A stretch of 64,000 bases of DNA, taken from Pedobacter arcticus A12 (GTDB taxonomy: Bacteria > Bacteroidota > Bacteroidia > Sphingobacteriales > Sphingobacteriaceae). Below the pieces are notes generated by a model. It ran no database searches. It was given only the letters and a program-made list of their open reading frames with translations, and had not been told where the DNA came from. Positions within the stretch are counted from its first letter, which is position 1; each line of letters begins with the position of its first letter. Shown piece by piece: positions 1 through 8,132 of the stretch. The position numbers were made by a program, and so were the translations under genes. Location: positions 649,223 through 713,222 of the forward strand of contig NZ_JH947126.1 of assembly GCF_000302595.1 (NCBI RefSeq). The letters are read 5' to 3'.

Positions 1-330
1 AGAAAAGCACTTGCTTTTAAAACCACTTGTCATGGCTTGTAAAGTATTGATGGCGATCAAAGGGATATCAAGTGCATAACACAGACCTTTAGCAGTGGAC
101 ACCCCAATTCTTAAACCTGTGTAAGAACCAGGCCCCATACTCACCGCAATGGCGTCCAAATCTTTAAAGGATTTATTGCTCTGCTTTAAAACCTCTTCAA
201 TAAACAAAGTAATATTTGATGCGTGAATATTTCTATCCGTTTTTTCGATAACGTTTAGCAATTCGCCGTTTTGGGCAAGTGCAACAGAACAAGTTTGTGT
301 AGCCGTTTCTATTTGAAGTATTAAAGACAT
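1..330 (-). CDS. tsaB: tRNA N6-threonylcarbamoyladenosine biosynthesis protein TsaB, partial
   Basis: The first 110 residues of TsaB; the C-terminus runs off the left edge of the window. TsaB is the catalytically inactive ASKHA-fold partner of TsaD in the bacterial complex that makes t6A37 on ANN-decoding tRNAs. The N-terminus MSLILQIETATQTCSVAL and the segment VSMGPGSYTGLRIGVSTAKG (about residues 64-83) are diagnostic. The start is the ATG at 328-330. The identification is firm from the glycine-rich motif; only the truncation limits it. Confidence 0.93.
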   Translation of the reverse strand, partial: MSLILQIETATQTCSVALAQNGELLNVIEKTDRNIHASNITLFIEEVLKQSNKSFKDLDAIAVSMGPGSYTGLRIGVSTAKGLCYALDIPLIAINTLQAMTSGFKSKCFS

Positions 331-456
331 TTTATGATGATATAAAATCTAACAGTTAATTTATCCTGTATAAAAGTTTTCGCTTTCAGTTTTTTCCTTT
401 TCACTTTCAACTTTTTACTTTTTACTTTCTACTTTTCACTTTCTACTTTTCACTTC
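331..456. repeat. Pyrimidine-rich repeat tract between yidD and tsaB
   Basis: Between yidD and tsaB the + strand consists of repeated ACTTTT/CACTTT/CTACTTTT units, densest at about 395-455. A nearly identical tract (CTTTCTACTTTTCACTTTC and onward) recurs at 63424-63457, after the cysteine desulfurase gene. It has no coding potential or terminator-like hairpin. It looks like a low-complexity dispersed repeat. Confidence 0.6.
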
Positions 457-690
457 TTAAGGAACAGGATCATGGCCGTGACTTCCCCATGGATGGCACC
501 TGCCAATTCGTTTAAGCGTTAGCCAACCACCTTTAAAAGCACCATGTTTTTTGATGGCTTCTATTCCGTACTGAGAACAAGTGGGCGTAAACCTACATGA
601 ACTACCTAAAAGTGGAGAAATAGCGTATTGATAAATCTTGATGATCGCTAAAAACAAAAAACCAATAAGCTGTTGAAAAAGGCGTATCAT
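457..690 (-). CDS. yidD: Membrane protein insertion efficiency factor YidD
   Basis: Small 77-residue protein of the YidD family, which sits at the inner face of the cytoplasmic membrane and aids YidC/Sec-dependent insertion. It shows the short hydrophobic N-terminal helix ([20 protein letters not shown]) and the family signature [19 protein letters not shown] followed by [16 protein letters not shown] start at 711 would add seven residues. I prefer the ATG at 690 because it forms an ATGA overlap with the rnpA stop codon, which implies translational coupling. It is the last gene of the classic rpmH-rnpA-yidD cluster. Confidence 0.93.
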   Translation of the reverse strand: MIRLFQQLIGFLFLAIIKIYQYAISPLLGSSCRFTPTCSQYGIEAIKKHGAFKGGWLTLKRIGRCHPWGSHGHDPVP

Positions 691-1085
691 TTGATTACCT
701 GATTTAAACATTCAACAAACATAAGGTTTAATTTTTTCTCAAGAAAAGAAGAATCATGCGCCTGGTTACCAACATAGTTTATTGCTAAAACAAGTTTGGT
801 GTTGTGGGCTACAAGTGCTTGATAAAAGTGTTGTTCTTTATTTAAACGATAAGCTTCTTTGATGCGCCTTCTGATTAAATTACGATCAACGCTACGTTTA
901 AATCTTTTCTTGGGCACAGCGATAACTACTTGCGCAGGAAAAAGCTGATCTAGGTTTGGAGACCTTAGCCAAGTAACCCGATAAGGGTATAATAAAAAAG
1001 AAGAACCGTTTTTAAAAAGCTCATCTAAGAGTTTTTTACTATATAACCGTTCTTCTTTTTGAAAATTGTATATTTTGGATGCCAT
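687..1085 (-). CDS. rnpA: Ribonuclease P protein component
   Basis: Protein subunit (132 aa) of RNase P, which assists the RNA subunit in removing 5' leaders from pre-tRNA. The family signature appears as [20 protein letters not shown] plus RRRIKEAYR, equivalent to the basic RNR motif, at about residues 53-78. It lies 66 bases downstream of rpmH and overlaps yidD, the conserved bacterial order. It is presumably transcribed from the rpmH promoter. Length is normal for the family. Confidence 0.95.
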   Translation of the reverse strand: MASKIYNFQKEERLYSKKLLDELFKNGSSFLLYPYRVTWLRSPNLDQLFPAQVVIAVPKKRFKRSVDRNLIRRRIKEAYRLNKEQHFYQALVAHNTKLVLAINYVGNQAHDSSFLEKKLNLMFVECLNQVIK

Positions 1086-1151
1086 TACCGACTTTTAAAT
1101 CTTTAAACACCGGCTAACTATCAAATTATTGATAATTAAAAGCAATCAAAA

Positions 1152-1310
1152 TTATGCTTTATGACGACGTTCGTCTGATACGGTTAGTCTTTTTCTGCCT
1201 TTTGCTCTTCTAGAAGCTAATACTCTTCTACCGTTAGCAGTAGACATTCTTTCTCTGAATCCGTGTTTATTTCTTCTTTTTCTTTGAGAAGGCTGGAATG
1301 TTCTTTTCAT
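1152..1310 (-). CDS. rpmH: 50S ribosomal protein L34
   Basis: A 52-residue, highly basic protein beginning [19 protein letters not shown] and continuing with [19 protein letters not shown], the invariant L34 sequence. It is a structural protein of the large ribosomal subunit. The C-terminal extension [13 protein letters not shown] resembles that of other Bacteroidota. It is the first gene of the rpmH-rnpA-yidD unit, with a clear promoter at 1350-1381. Confidence 0.97.
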   Translation of the reverse strand: MKRTFQPSQRKRRNKHGFRERMSTANGRRVLASRRAKGRKRLTVSDERRHKA

Positions 1311-1349
1311 GATGTTATATTGTAAATCTCTCTTTTAAAATCAAGAGTG

Positions 1350-1381
1350 CAAATATAGGGTTGTTATTTTAAAAAAGCAAT
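1350..1381 (-). promoter_or_regulatory. Bacteroidota-type promoter of rpmH
   Basis: Read on the - strand, the -7 element TATATTTG (1350-1357) is preceded by ATTG (1378-1381) with a 20-base spacer. This fits the Bacteroidota consensus TTTG-N19-TAnnTTTG. It lies about 40 bases ahead of the rpmH start codon and probably drives rpmH-rnpA-yidD. Confidence 0.75.
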
Positions 1382-1433
1382 GATTAAATAAAAAAATCAA
1401 TCTTTATTTAATCATTGCTAAAGATCAACCAGC

Positions 1434-1817
1434 TTACTTGTTTTTCAATAAATCTCTGATTTCTGCAAGTAACACTTCTTCTTTGGTTGGAGCTGGTGGC
1501 GCAACTGGCGCAGCAACTTCTTTCTTTTTTAACGAGTTAATGCCTTTGATAAGCATAAACAACACTAAAGCAACAATTACAAAACTGATTATTGCTGATA
1601 AAAAGCTACCGTATTTAACCGTTCCAAAAATAGTGAGTTCTTCAATATTTGTTAAATGTGCAGCATCTAAAGCTGGCTTTAGCAATAATGGCGTAACAAT
1701 ATCCTCAATAAATGAGTTAATTATTTTACTAAAAGCTGCTCCAATAACAACTGCAACAGCCAAATCTACCACATTCCCTTTTACGGCGAATTCTTTAAAC
1801 TCTTTTACAAATCCCAT
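1434..1817 (-). CDS. mscL: Large-conductance mechanosensitive channel MscL
   Basis: 127-residue MscL, the homopentameric inner-membrane emergency valve that opens at high membrane tension during hypo-osmotic shock. The N-terminal amphipathic helix (MGFVKEFKEFAVKGNVVDLA) and the pore-lining first transmembrane helix AVAVVIGAAFSKIINSFIEDIVTPL are characteristic. A second helix (about residues 66-90) and a charged C-terminal bundle (KEEVLLAEIRDLLKNK) follow. It is a single-gene unit, divergent from rpoN. Confidence 0.96.
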   Translation of the reverse strand: MGFVKEFKEFAVKGNVVDLAVAVVIGAAFSKIINSFIEDIVTPLLLKPALDAAHLTNIEELTIFGTVKYGSFLSAIISFVIVALVLFMLIKGINSLKKKEVAAPVAPPAPTKEEVLLAEIRDLLKNK

Positions 1818-1964
1818 AATTTTATATTTTTTAGAATATCCAAGTTAATAAATTGAAATATTAAATGTTAAAAAAAATTAATTATTTTTAAGAAAATTGG
1901 TTTGAAAATTGATAACGCCAATGCTCTAGCTTTTTTTAACTTTGGATTTAACTTACATTTATAC

Positions 1965-3437
1965 ATGCTAAAACAGAACCTTCAACAAAAACTTTTACAA
2001 AAACTTTCGCCACAGCAAATACAGTTCATCAAACTGTTGCAAGTTCCAACCGTATCATTAGACAGTCGGATTAAAGAAGAATTGGAGGAAAATCCGGCGC
2101 TGGAAGACCTAAGTCTTGCCGACATGAATGAGCCTGTGGAGGAATATCCTGATAAAGACCCTGACGATGATGTTAGAACCGAAAGCAAGGATGAGATGAC
2201 CGATGAGTTTAATGTTGATGATTATTTACAGGACGACAACATTAATGACTACGGGAGCAGATATGATAATAATGACGATGAAGACGACAAAAAAGAACTT
2301 CCGTACGCAGTAACAAATACATTTTTCGAGAATTTACAAGCGCAATTAGACTTGGTGAATTTAGAAGACAAAGAATACATGATTGCCCAACAAGTAATTG
2401 GCAGTTTAGATGATGATGGTTATTTACGCAGAGCGGTACCATCGTTAATTGACGACTTGGCATTTTCTCAGAACATTTTTGCAGAAGAAGATGAAGTTGA
2501 AGAAATGCTGAAGGTGATCCAAACTTTTGATCCGGCAGGTATTGGTGCAAGAGACCTGCAAGAATGCTTGTTGATTCAGTTACGAAAAAAAGACAGCAGC
2601 AACCCAACTATTAAAAAAGCAATAGCAGTTGTTGAAGACCACTTAGATGAATTTACAAAAAAGCATTACGATAAATTAGAAAAATCGTTAGGCATCAATT
2701 CTGATGAGTTAAAAGAAATTGTAGGTGAAATTTTAAAGCTTAACCCTAAACCAGGTGATTCTGGCGCATCTAATGTGAAACAGATGCAGGTTATTCCTGA
2801 TTTTCACATCGCCAAGAATGAAGGTGTTTTGATTCTGACGCTAAACTCAAAAAACGCACCGGAGTTAAGGGTCAGCAAATCATACCAGGAGATGTTTCAG
2901 CACTATGAAAAAACATCAGACAAGGACAAGAAATTAAAAGAGGCGGTACAATTTGTAAAACAGAAATTAGATTCGGCAAAGTGGTTTATTGACGCCATTA
3001 AACAAAGACAGCAAACATTGTTAAAAACAATGAATGCAATTATGAACTACCAATACGAGTTCTTTTTGTCTGATGGTGATGAGCGCAATCTTAGACCAAT
3101 GATTTTAAAAGATATCGCTGACCGTATTGGGATGGATATTTCAACAGTATCAAGGGTGGCTAACTCTAAATACGTACAAACAGAATTTGGTACATTCTTA
3201 TTAAAATCTTTTTTCTCTGAAGCGATACAGACCGACAGCGGAGAAGAAGTTTCTAATAAAGAGGTTAAAATGATTTTGGAGGAATGTATTGGCAAAGAAG
3301 ACAAACACAAACCTTTGGCCGATGAAAAATTAACCGAAATATTGCGAGATAAAGGTTATAACATTGCCCGGCGAACGGTCGCTAAATACCGAGAGCAACT
3401 GGGCATTCCTGTTGCTAGATTAAGAAAAGAACTTTAA
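1965..3437 (+). CDS. rpoN: RNA polymerase sigma-54 factor RpoN
   Basis: Sigma-54, which directs RNA polymerase to -24/-12 promoters and needs AAA+ activators. The N-terminal glutamine-rich region I (MLKQNLQQKLLQKLSPQQIQ), an acidic region II (about residues 55-115), the core-binding domain and the C-terminal RpoN box ARRTVAKYREQLGIP near residue 475 are all present. An upstream start at 1902 is possible, but the ATG at 1965 (490 aa) gives the typical Bacteroidota N-terminus. No sigma-54 activator gene lies in the window. A strong terminator follows directly. Confidence 0.95.
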   Translation: MLKQNLQQKLLQKLSPQQIQFIKLLQVPTVSLDSRIKEELEENPALEDLSLADMNEPVEEYPDKDPDDDVRTESKDEMTDEFNVDDYLQDDNINDYGSRYDNNDDEDDKKELPYAVTNTFFENLQAQLDLVNLEDKEYMIAQQVIGSLDDDGYLRRAVPSLIDDLAFSQNIFAEEDEVEEMLKVIQTFDPAGIGARDLQECLLIQLRKKDSSNPTIKKAIAVVEDHLDEFTKKHYDKLEKSLGINSDELKEIVGEILKLNPKPGDSGASNVKQMQVIPDFHIAKNEGVLILTLNSKNAPELRVSKSYQEMFQHYEKTSDKDKKLKEAVQFVKQKLDSAKWFIDAIKQRQQTLLKTMNAIMNYQYEFFLSDGDERNLRPMILKDIADRIGMDISTVSRVANSKYVQTEFGTFLLKSFFSEAIQTDSGEEVSNKEVKMILEECIGKEDKHKPLADEKLTEILRDKGYNIARRTVAKYREQLGIPVARLRKEL

Positions 3438-3440
3438 AAG

Positions 3441-3469
3441 AAAAGGCTGAAAGAAATTTCAGCCTTTTT
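3441..3469 (+). terminator. Rho-independent terminator after rpoN
   Basis: Stem AAGGCTGAAA (3443-3452) pairs with TTTCAGCCTT (3457-3466) across a GAAA loop and is followed by a T run. It begins four bases past the rpoN stop codon. Confidence 0.9.
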
Positions 3470-3523
3470 AAGTTATTTCACTAATAATCAAGATAGATTT
3501 ATAGGAAGAATTTCGACAAGTAT

Positions 3524-4885
3524 TTATCCAGAAATCGCATTAATAATATCGTACTGCGTAATAATCTCAATTTTACCAGTAACATCCTCCACCAGCACCG
3601 CACAATTGTCTTTATTGATTAAACCCGATATTTTGTCGATAGAGGCGTTTAGATCAACGAATGGAAAAGGATTGGTTTGGATGCTTACTACTTTTGCGGA
3701 TTTTACTGATGGGTTTTCTAACAAGGCATTTAGTACATCCGTTTCGGTAATTTTACCTACAATCATCCCTTTTTGCATAACGGGAATTTGGGAAACATGC
3801 AGGGCTTTCATAATATTGATCGCTTCCAGCACTGTTTTCTCACTATCAATCGCAATCATCTCTTGGGGCTTACGCTTTGTTAAAATAGACTTAGCTGTGA
3901 GTTTGTTGTCTTCTAAAAAACCACGCTCACGCAACCAATCATCGTTAAACATTTTACCCATGTAACGTGTACCATGGTCATGAAAAATAACCACAACCAC
4001 GTCGTCTTTTTTCAATTCGCTTTTAAGCTGTAATAATCCAGCAATGGCAGCCCCAGCGGAGTTACCCACAAAAATCCCTTCTTTGCGAGCAATCTCACGA
4101 GTCATTAATGCGGCATCTTTATCGGTTACTTTCTCAAACCGATCTATCAGGTCAAAGTTTACGTTTTTGGGTAAAAAATCTTCCCCGATGCCCTCCGTAA
4201 TATATGGGTATATTTCTTTTTTATCTAAAATCCCGGTTTCTTTGTACTTTTTAAATACGGAACCATAAGTATCGATGCCCCAGATTTTAATAGCTGGATT
4301 TTGTTCTTTTAGGTATTTAGCGGTTCCCGAAATTGTTCCACCTGTACCTACTCCTACCACCAAATGGGTAATCTTCCCTTCTGTTTGTGTCCAGATTTCG
4401 GGACCTGTCTGCTCATAATGGGCTAAAGAATTCGCTGGATTATCGTATTGATTAGGTTTCCAAGAATTCGGATTCTCTTGCTCTAAACGTGTAGAAACAG
4501 AATAATACGACCTCGGGTCTTCTGGATCTACATCTGTGGGGCAAACAATTACCTCTGCTCCAAAAGCTCTTAAAGCATCCATTTTTTCTTTGGATTGTTT
4601 ATCGGTGGTGGTAAAAATACATTTGTAGCCTTTTATTACGGCAGCAATCGCTAAACCCATCCCGGTATTCCCGGAAGTACCTTCAATGATCGTTCCACCA
4701 GGCTTAAGTTTTCCTTCTTTTTCGGCAACCTCAATCATTTTGATTGCCATACGGTCTTTTATTGAGTTCCCTGGGTTAAAGGTTTCTATTTTAGCCAGAA
4801 TGGTGGCGTCAACACCTTCCACCAACTTATTAAGCTTTACCAAAGGTGTATTACCGATTGTTTCTAAAATATTATTGTACCACAT
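3524..4885 (-). CDS. Cystathionine beta-synthase-type PLP enzyme with C-terminal CBS domains
   Basis: 453-residue fold-type II PLP enzyme. The catalytic domain (about residues 1-320) carries the PLP lysine in NPGNSIKDRMA (K43), the substrate loop EGTSGNTGMG and the phosphate loop GVGTGGTISG. Two CBS domains (about residues 335-453) follow, as in cystathionine beta-synthases; the N-terminal heme domain of animal enzymes is absent. It condenses serine or O-acetylserine with homocysteine or sulfide. Cystathionine synthase and cysteine synthase activity cannot be separated from sequence alone. It stands alone, with no sulfur genes adjacent. Confidence 0.88.
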   Translation of the reverse strand: MWYNNILETIGNTPLVKLNKLVEGVDATILAKIETFNPGNSIKDRMAIKMIEVAEKEGKLKPGGTIIEGTSGNTGMGLAIAAVIKGYKCIFTTTDKQSKEKMDALRAFGAEVIVCPTDVDPEDPRSYYSVSTRLEQENPNSWKPNQYDNPANSLAHYEQTGPEIWTQTEGKITHLVVGVGTGGTISGTAKYLKEQNPAIKIWGIDTYGSVFKKYKETGILDKKEIYPYITEGIGEDFLPKNVNFDLIDRFEKVTDKDAALMTREIARKEGIFVGNSAGAAIAGLLQLKSELKKDDVVVVIFHDHGTRYMGKMFNDDWLRERGFLEDNKLTAKSILTKRKPQEMIAIDSEKTVLEAINIMKALHVSQIPVMQKGMIVGKITETDVLNALLENPSVKSAKVVSIQTNPFPFVDLNASIDKISGLINKDNCAVLVEDVTGKIEIITQYDIINAISG

Positions 4886-5056
4886 AAGGTAAAGTTAAAC
4901 ATCTTATGGTTTGGGGGATACCCAAAAGAGAAATAAAAATAAATCGTTACGATTATGACAACCAGTTATGCTTCAATATTTGCCAGCGATTTACTGCATA
5001 CTGTTATTGGCTTTTAGCTTTCAACCGCCACCAACATTCATAAAATGAATATAAAA

Positions 5057-5089
5057 CAAAAAAGCCATCCCGAAAAACGGAATGGCTCT
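5057..5089 (-). terminator. Rho-independent terminator after rpsO
   Basis: Read on the - strand, the stem GAGCCATTCCG pairs with CGGGATGGCT around a short T-rich loop and is followed by TTTTTTGTTTT. It lies 20 bases after the rpsO stop codon. Confidence 0.88.
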
Positions 5090-5108
5090 TTGTAAAGAAA
5101 ATCTAAAA

Positions 5109-5393
5109 TTAGATAGACTTAATGATATCTCTTAAACCTAAAGCTTTGATAATCGCTCTGTATCTGTTAATATCTTTTTTGAAAAGGTAAGCTAATAAAG
5201 CTCTTCTTTTACCAACTAGTTTTTGTAGTGCTAATTGTGTAGAAAAATCTTTTTTGTTTTTCTTTAAGTGACCAGTTAAATGCGCAATTCTGTAAGTGAA
5301 TAATGCTACCTGACCTTCAGCAGAACCTGTGTTTGTTGCTACTTCTCCGTGTTGTGCGAAGATTTCTTTCTTCTTTTCTGTACTTAAATACAT
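5109..5393 (-). CDS. rpsO: 30S ribosomal protein S15
   Basis: 94-residue S15, a primary 16S rRNA-binding protein of the small subunit platform. The segments NTGSAEGQVALFTYRIAHLT and LVGKRRALLAYLFKKDINRY (residues about 20-80) match the conserved RNA-binding helices. It is slightly longer than the usual 88-89 residues because of a short C-terminal tail. It is monocistronic, with its own promoter (5440-5470) and terminator; pnp, a frequent neighbour elsewhere, is not adjacent. Confidence 0.96.
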   Translation of the reverse strand: MYLSTEKKKEIFAQHGEVATNTGSAEGQVALFTYRIAHLTGHLKKNKKDFSTQLALQKLVGKRRALLAYLFKKDINRYRAIIKALGLRDIIKSI

Positions 5394-5439
5394 TCTTGAA
5401 TAATATTAAAGTTGTTAAAATTTATTTTTTAACAGGTCG

Positions 5440-5470
5440 CAAATGTAAGCTTATTTATTTATTATTCAAA
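5440..5470 (-). promoter_or_regulatory. Bacteroidota consensus promoter of rpsO
   Basis: On the - strand TTTG (5467-5470), a spacer of exactly 19 bases, then TACATTTG (5440-5447): an exact match to the Bacteroidota primary-sigma consensus. It lies 46 bases upstream of the rpsO start codon, leaving an untranslated leader in which an autoregulatory S15 site could sit. Confidence 0.85.
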
Positions 5471-5473
5471 CAA

Positions 5474-6256
5474 TTAATCAGCAAAGTTGTGGATATCCAA
5501 AGTCCAATCATAAGTACCGTAATCTATCGACGGATTGCTATCTTCTGGAATTAATTGAAATGCTTTCAAAATTTCCTTGGTTCCAGATTTCCCACCAAAA
5601 TCCCCTCTAAACCAACTGGTGAGCGTAGAGGTGCTAACCGCGTTCTTGTTTTTATCATATTTTGTGTGCGTAGTCAAATAAGACTTCGCTGCGTTTTGCA
5701 ACTGACTGTTAACCGTTTTCGCTTTGTAAACGCGTACTGGAGGACAACTTTTTGCACCACAATTGATCGCAAAGTGAATTCTATAATCGCGGTGTTTAAC
5801 ACAAAGACGACGTTCAAAACTTGGCGGAAAAATTTTTCCAACGTAGCCCAAGCCAAATTTATATTGCGATTTTCTGATCATACCGTTTTCAATATCATCA
5901 AAGCTCAATGTATTACCTGCGATGGTAATCTGCTTTTTTGTAAAAAACGTCCCCCTATCCTTAAACTGGTCTTTATCCTTTTTTAAAATATCGATAATAT
6001 AACCGTTGTAAACATTTAGCCAGAACGCTTTGCGTTGTTCATCAAGCTTTAAGGTTTCGTTTAATTCAGCTTCATCTACCTTTGCAAGCATACTTTGTAT
6101 AGCAGTTACGCTTTTGTTGGTTTTTAAATTATTAACTAAATCTTCTGAAAGCTTGTTATACTTTGTAGTTTCAATAGGCTTATCACTTTCTTTTGGTCTT
6201 TTAATGCCACAGCTACCTAAGCTGGTAACAATCAGTAAAAGGGCTAATATTTTCAT
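5474..6256 (-). CDS. DUF547 domain-containing lipoprotein
   Basis: 260-residue predicted lipoprotein: signal MKILALLLIVTSLGSCG with the lipobox LGSC, so probably anchored in an envelope membrane. The rest is a DUF547 domain, recognised by AFWLNVYNGYIIDIL, the FDDIENGMIR segment and HFAINCGAKSCPPVRVY with its conserved cysteine-histidine surroundings. The biochemical function of DUF547 is not established; a papain-like fold has been suggested, and the conserved Cys and His are compatible with that. The start at 6256 is preferred over 6283 because it puts the signal peptide at the very N-terminus. Confidence 0.85.
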   Translation of the reverse strand: MKILALLLIVTSLGSCGIKRPKESDKPIETTKYNKLSEDLVNNLKTNKSVTAIQSMLAKVDEAELNETLKLDEQRKAFWLNVYNGYIIDILKKDKDQFKDRGTFFTKKQITIAGNTLSFDDIENGMIRKSQYKFGLGYVGKIFPPSFERRLCVKHRDYRIHFAINCGAKSCPPVRVYKAKTVNSQLQNAAKSYLTTHTKYDKNKNAVSTSTLTSWFRGDFGGKSGTKEILKAFQLIPEDSNPSIDYGTYDWTLDIHNFAD

Positions 6257-6344
6257 TGATTTTTTTATTTGTATAAATCTCATTTGCTTAAAGCAACGTA
6301 ATTTATTTTAACTTGGTTTTTATTCCTTTTTTTTTGAGCGATAG

Positions 6345-7070
6345 ATGAGCACAGATTCAACAATGTTATTAAGTATAATTATCCCAACCTATAACGAGGG
6401 TGCTAACATTCAAAAGCTCATCCATCAGTTACAAAAACCTGCCCACAAAAATGTAGAAATCATTGTTTGTGACGGCGGAAGTACCGACAACACCGAAGAG
6501 CAAGCAAGTGCTTTAAATATAGCATTTTACACATCGCCAAAGAAAGGTCGGGCACAACAATTAAATTACGGTGCCAGCAAAAGCAAAGGTAGTGTATTGT
6601 ATTTTGTCCATGCGGACACCTTACCACCCACCACCTATTTAGAAGATATTGAAAATGCGATTAACGAAGGTTTCTCGATTGGCTGTTATCGCTTTCAATT
6701 TGATTCAGATAAACAAATACTAAAGTTTAATGCTTATTGTACTCGGTTTGATCGGCTAATGTGCAGAGGTGGAGACCAGTCTCTGTTTATTACTAAAAAT
6801 CTGTTTGCCAAATTAAATGGCTACTGCGAGCTCCATAAAATAATGGAAGATTACGATATCATTACTAGAGCGAGGAAAATAGAGAAATTTAAGATTATCC
6901 CTAAAAATGTAATCGTGTCTGCCCGCAAGTATGATTACAACAGCTATTTAAAAGTCAATTTGGCAAACCTACTTGCATTTGTAATGTACTACGCAAAGGT
7001 GGATCACAATTGGATTATCCGGGTTTATAAAAAGCTATTGAACCATCCCAACAGCGAAATGAAATACTAG
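6345..7070 (+). CDS. Family 2 glycosyltransferase (TIGR04283-like)
   Basis: 241-residue GT-A glycosyltransferase: N-terminal LLSIIIPTYNEGANI, the nucleotide-binding CDGGSTDNTEE (about residues 46-56), the DxD-like HADT and the acceptor-side MEDYD near residue 168. The pattern fits the TIGR04283 subfamily of short soluble transferases. The donor and acceptor are not predictable. It ends three bases before the VOC-domain gene, so the two are probably cotranscribed. Confidence 0.85.
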   Translation: MSTDSTMLLSIIIPTYNEGANIQKLIHQLQKPAHKNVEIIVCDGGSTDNTEEQASALNIAFYTSPKKGRAQQLNYGASKSKGSVLYFVHADTLPPTTYLEDIENAINEGFSIGCYRFQFDSDKQILKFNAYCTRFDRLMCRGGDQSLFITKNLFAKLNGYCELHKIMEDYDIITRARKIEKFKIIPKNVIVSARKYDYNSYLKVNLANLLAFVMYYAKVDHNWIIRVYKKLLNHPNSEMKY

Positions 7071-7073
7071 TTT

Positions 7074-8132
7074 ATGAGAAAAAAGATTTGTGGCATACAG
7101 CAGGTTGGAATAGGATGCGGAGACATTCAGGAAGCATGGAAGTGGTACCGTAAGTATTTTAAAATGGATGTTCCCGTTTTTGAAGATTTAGCCGAAGCCA
7201 CTTTGATGACAAAATATACAGGTAACAAAGTCCATAAACGACATGCTATTTTAGCGATGAATATGCAGGGCGGTGCAGGTTTTGAGCTTTGGCAATTTAC
7301 AAACCGCAAGCCAGCTAAATCTGCTGTGGAACTAAAACTGGGAGATTATGGCATCAACATTATTAAAATTAAAGCAAAAGACGTTGCAAAAACCTACGAG
7401 TTTTTTAAATCAGAAAATCTAAACCTTAAAAGTAATCTGGTAAAATCCCCAGAAGGGAAACTGCATTTTTACGTAGCAGATCCATATCAAAATTTATTTG
7501 AAATTATAGGCAGTGAGGATTGGTTTAACCGTGACCAGAATCTTACTGGTGGCGTTTGCGGATTGGCTATCGGAGTTTCTGACTTGGATGCCTCATTAAA
7601 ACTGTATAAAGACATTTTAGGCTACAACGAGATCGTTCATGATAATACAGCGACTTTTGAAGATTTAGCTCAAATTAATGGTGGCAAAACAGAATTTAGA
7701 AGAGTTTTACTGCGACATTCGGAAGCTAAATCTGGCGGTTTTAGTAAGCTTTTTGGCGCTACAGAAATTGAACTGATTGAAAGAATTGATAAACAAGGCG
7801 TAAAGGTTTACAAAAACAGGTATTGGGGCGATTTAGGCTTTATCCATGTTTGCTTTGATGTAATAGGAATGAATTTGCTGAAGCAGGAATGTGCAGATGC
7901 TGGGTTTAATTTTACGGTTGATAGCGGGGACAGCTTTGGAATGGGTAAAGCGGCTGGGCATTTCTCTTATATTGAAGATCCAGATGGTACTTTGATCGAG
8001 TTTGTAGAAACGCACAAAGTGCCCATCTTAAAAAAACTGGGTATCTATTTGAATATGAAAAAGAGAAATCCAGACAAAAACCTTCCCGATTGGCTGGTTA
8101 AACTATTGGCTTTAGCGAGGGTTAAAGACTAA
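7074..8132 (+). CDS. Two-domain VOC (glyoxalase/dioxygenase-fold) protein
   Basis: 352 residues with two vicinal-oxygen-chelate modules. The first (residues about 5-145) begins IQQVGIGCGDIQEAWKWYRK; the second (about 158-315) begins GLAIGVSDLDASLKLYKDIL and ends with HFSYIEDPDGTLIEFVETH. The second module keeps histidines and a glutamate in typical metal-ligand positions (GFIHVCFDV; LIEFVE), so a metal-dependent enzyme of the glyoxalase or extradiol dioxygenase superfamily is likely. The substrate is unknown. Its last 11 bases overlap the convergent acyltransferase gene. Confidence 0.8.
   Translation: MRKKICGIQQVGIGCGDIQEAWKWYRKYFKMDVPVFEDLAEATLMTKYTGNKVHKRHAILAMNMQGGAGFELWQFTNRKPAKSAVELKLGDYGINIIKIKAKDVAKTYEFFKSENLNLKSNLVKSPEGKLHFYVADPYQNLFEIIGSEDWFNRDQNLTGGVCGLAIGVSDLDASLKLYKDILGYNEIVHDNTATFEDLAQINGGKTEFRRVLLRHSEAKSGGFSKLFGATEIELIERIDKQGVKVYKNRYWGDLGFIHVCFDVIGMNLLKQECADAGFNFTVDSGDSFGMGKAAGHFSYIEDPDGTLIEFVETHKVPILKKLGIYLNMKKRNPDKNLPDWLVKLLALARVKD

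Noticed and set aside
1438-1848. A 136-residue open frame on the + strand opposite mscL
   Set aside because: It is antisense to a clear mscL with full family motifs; its own translation has no recognisable domain.
5555-5986. A 143-residue + strand frame inside the DUF547 gene
   Set aside because: It is antisense to the DUF547 lipoprotein and lacks any domain.
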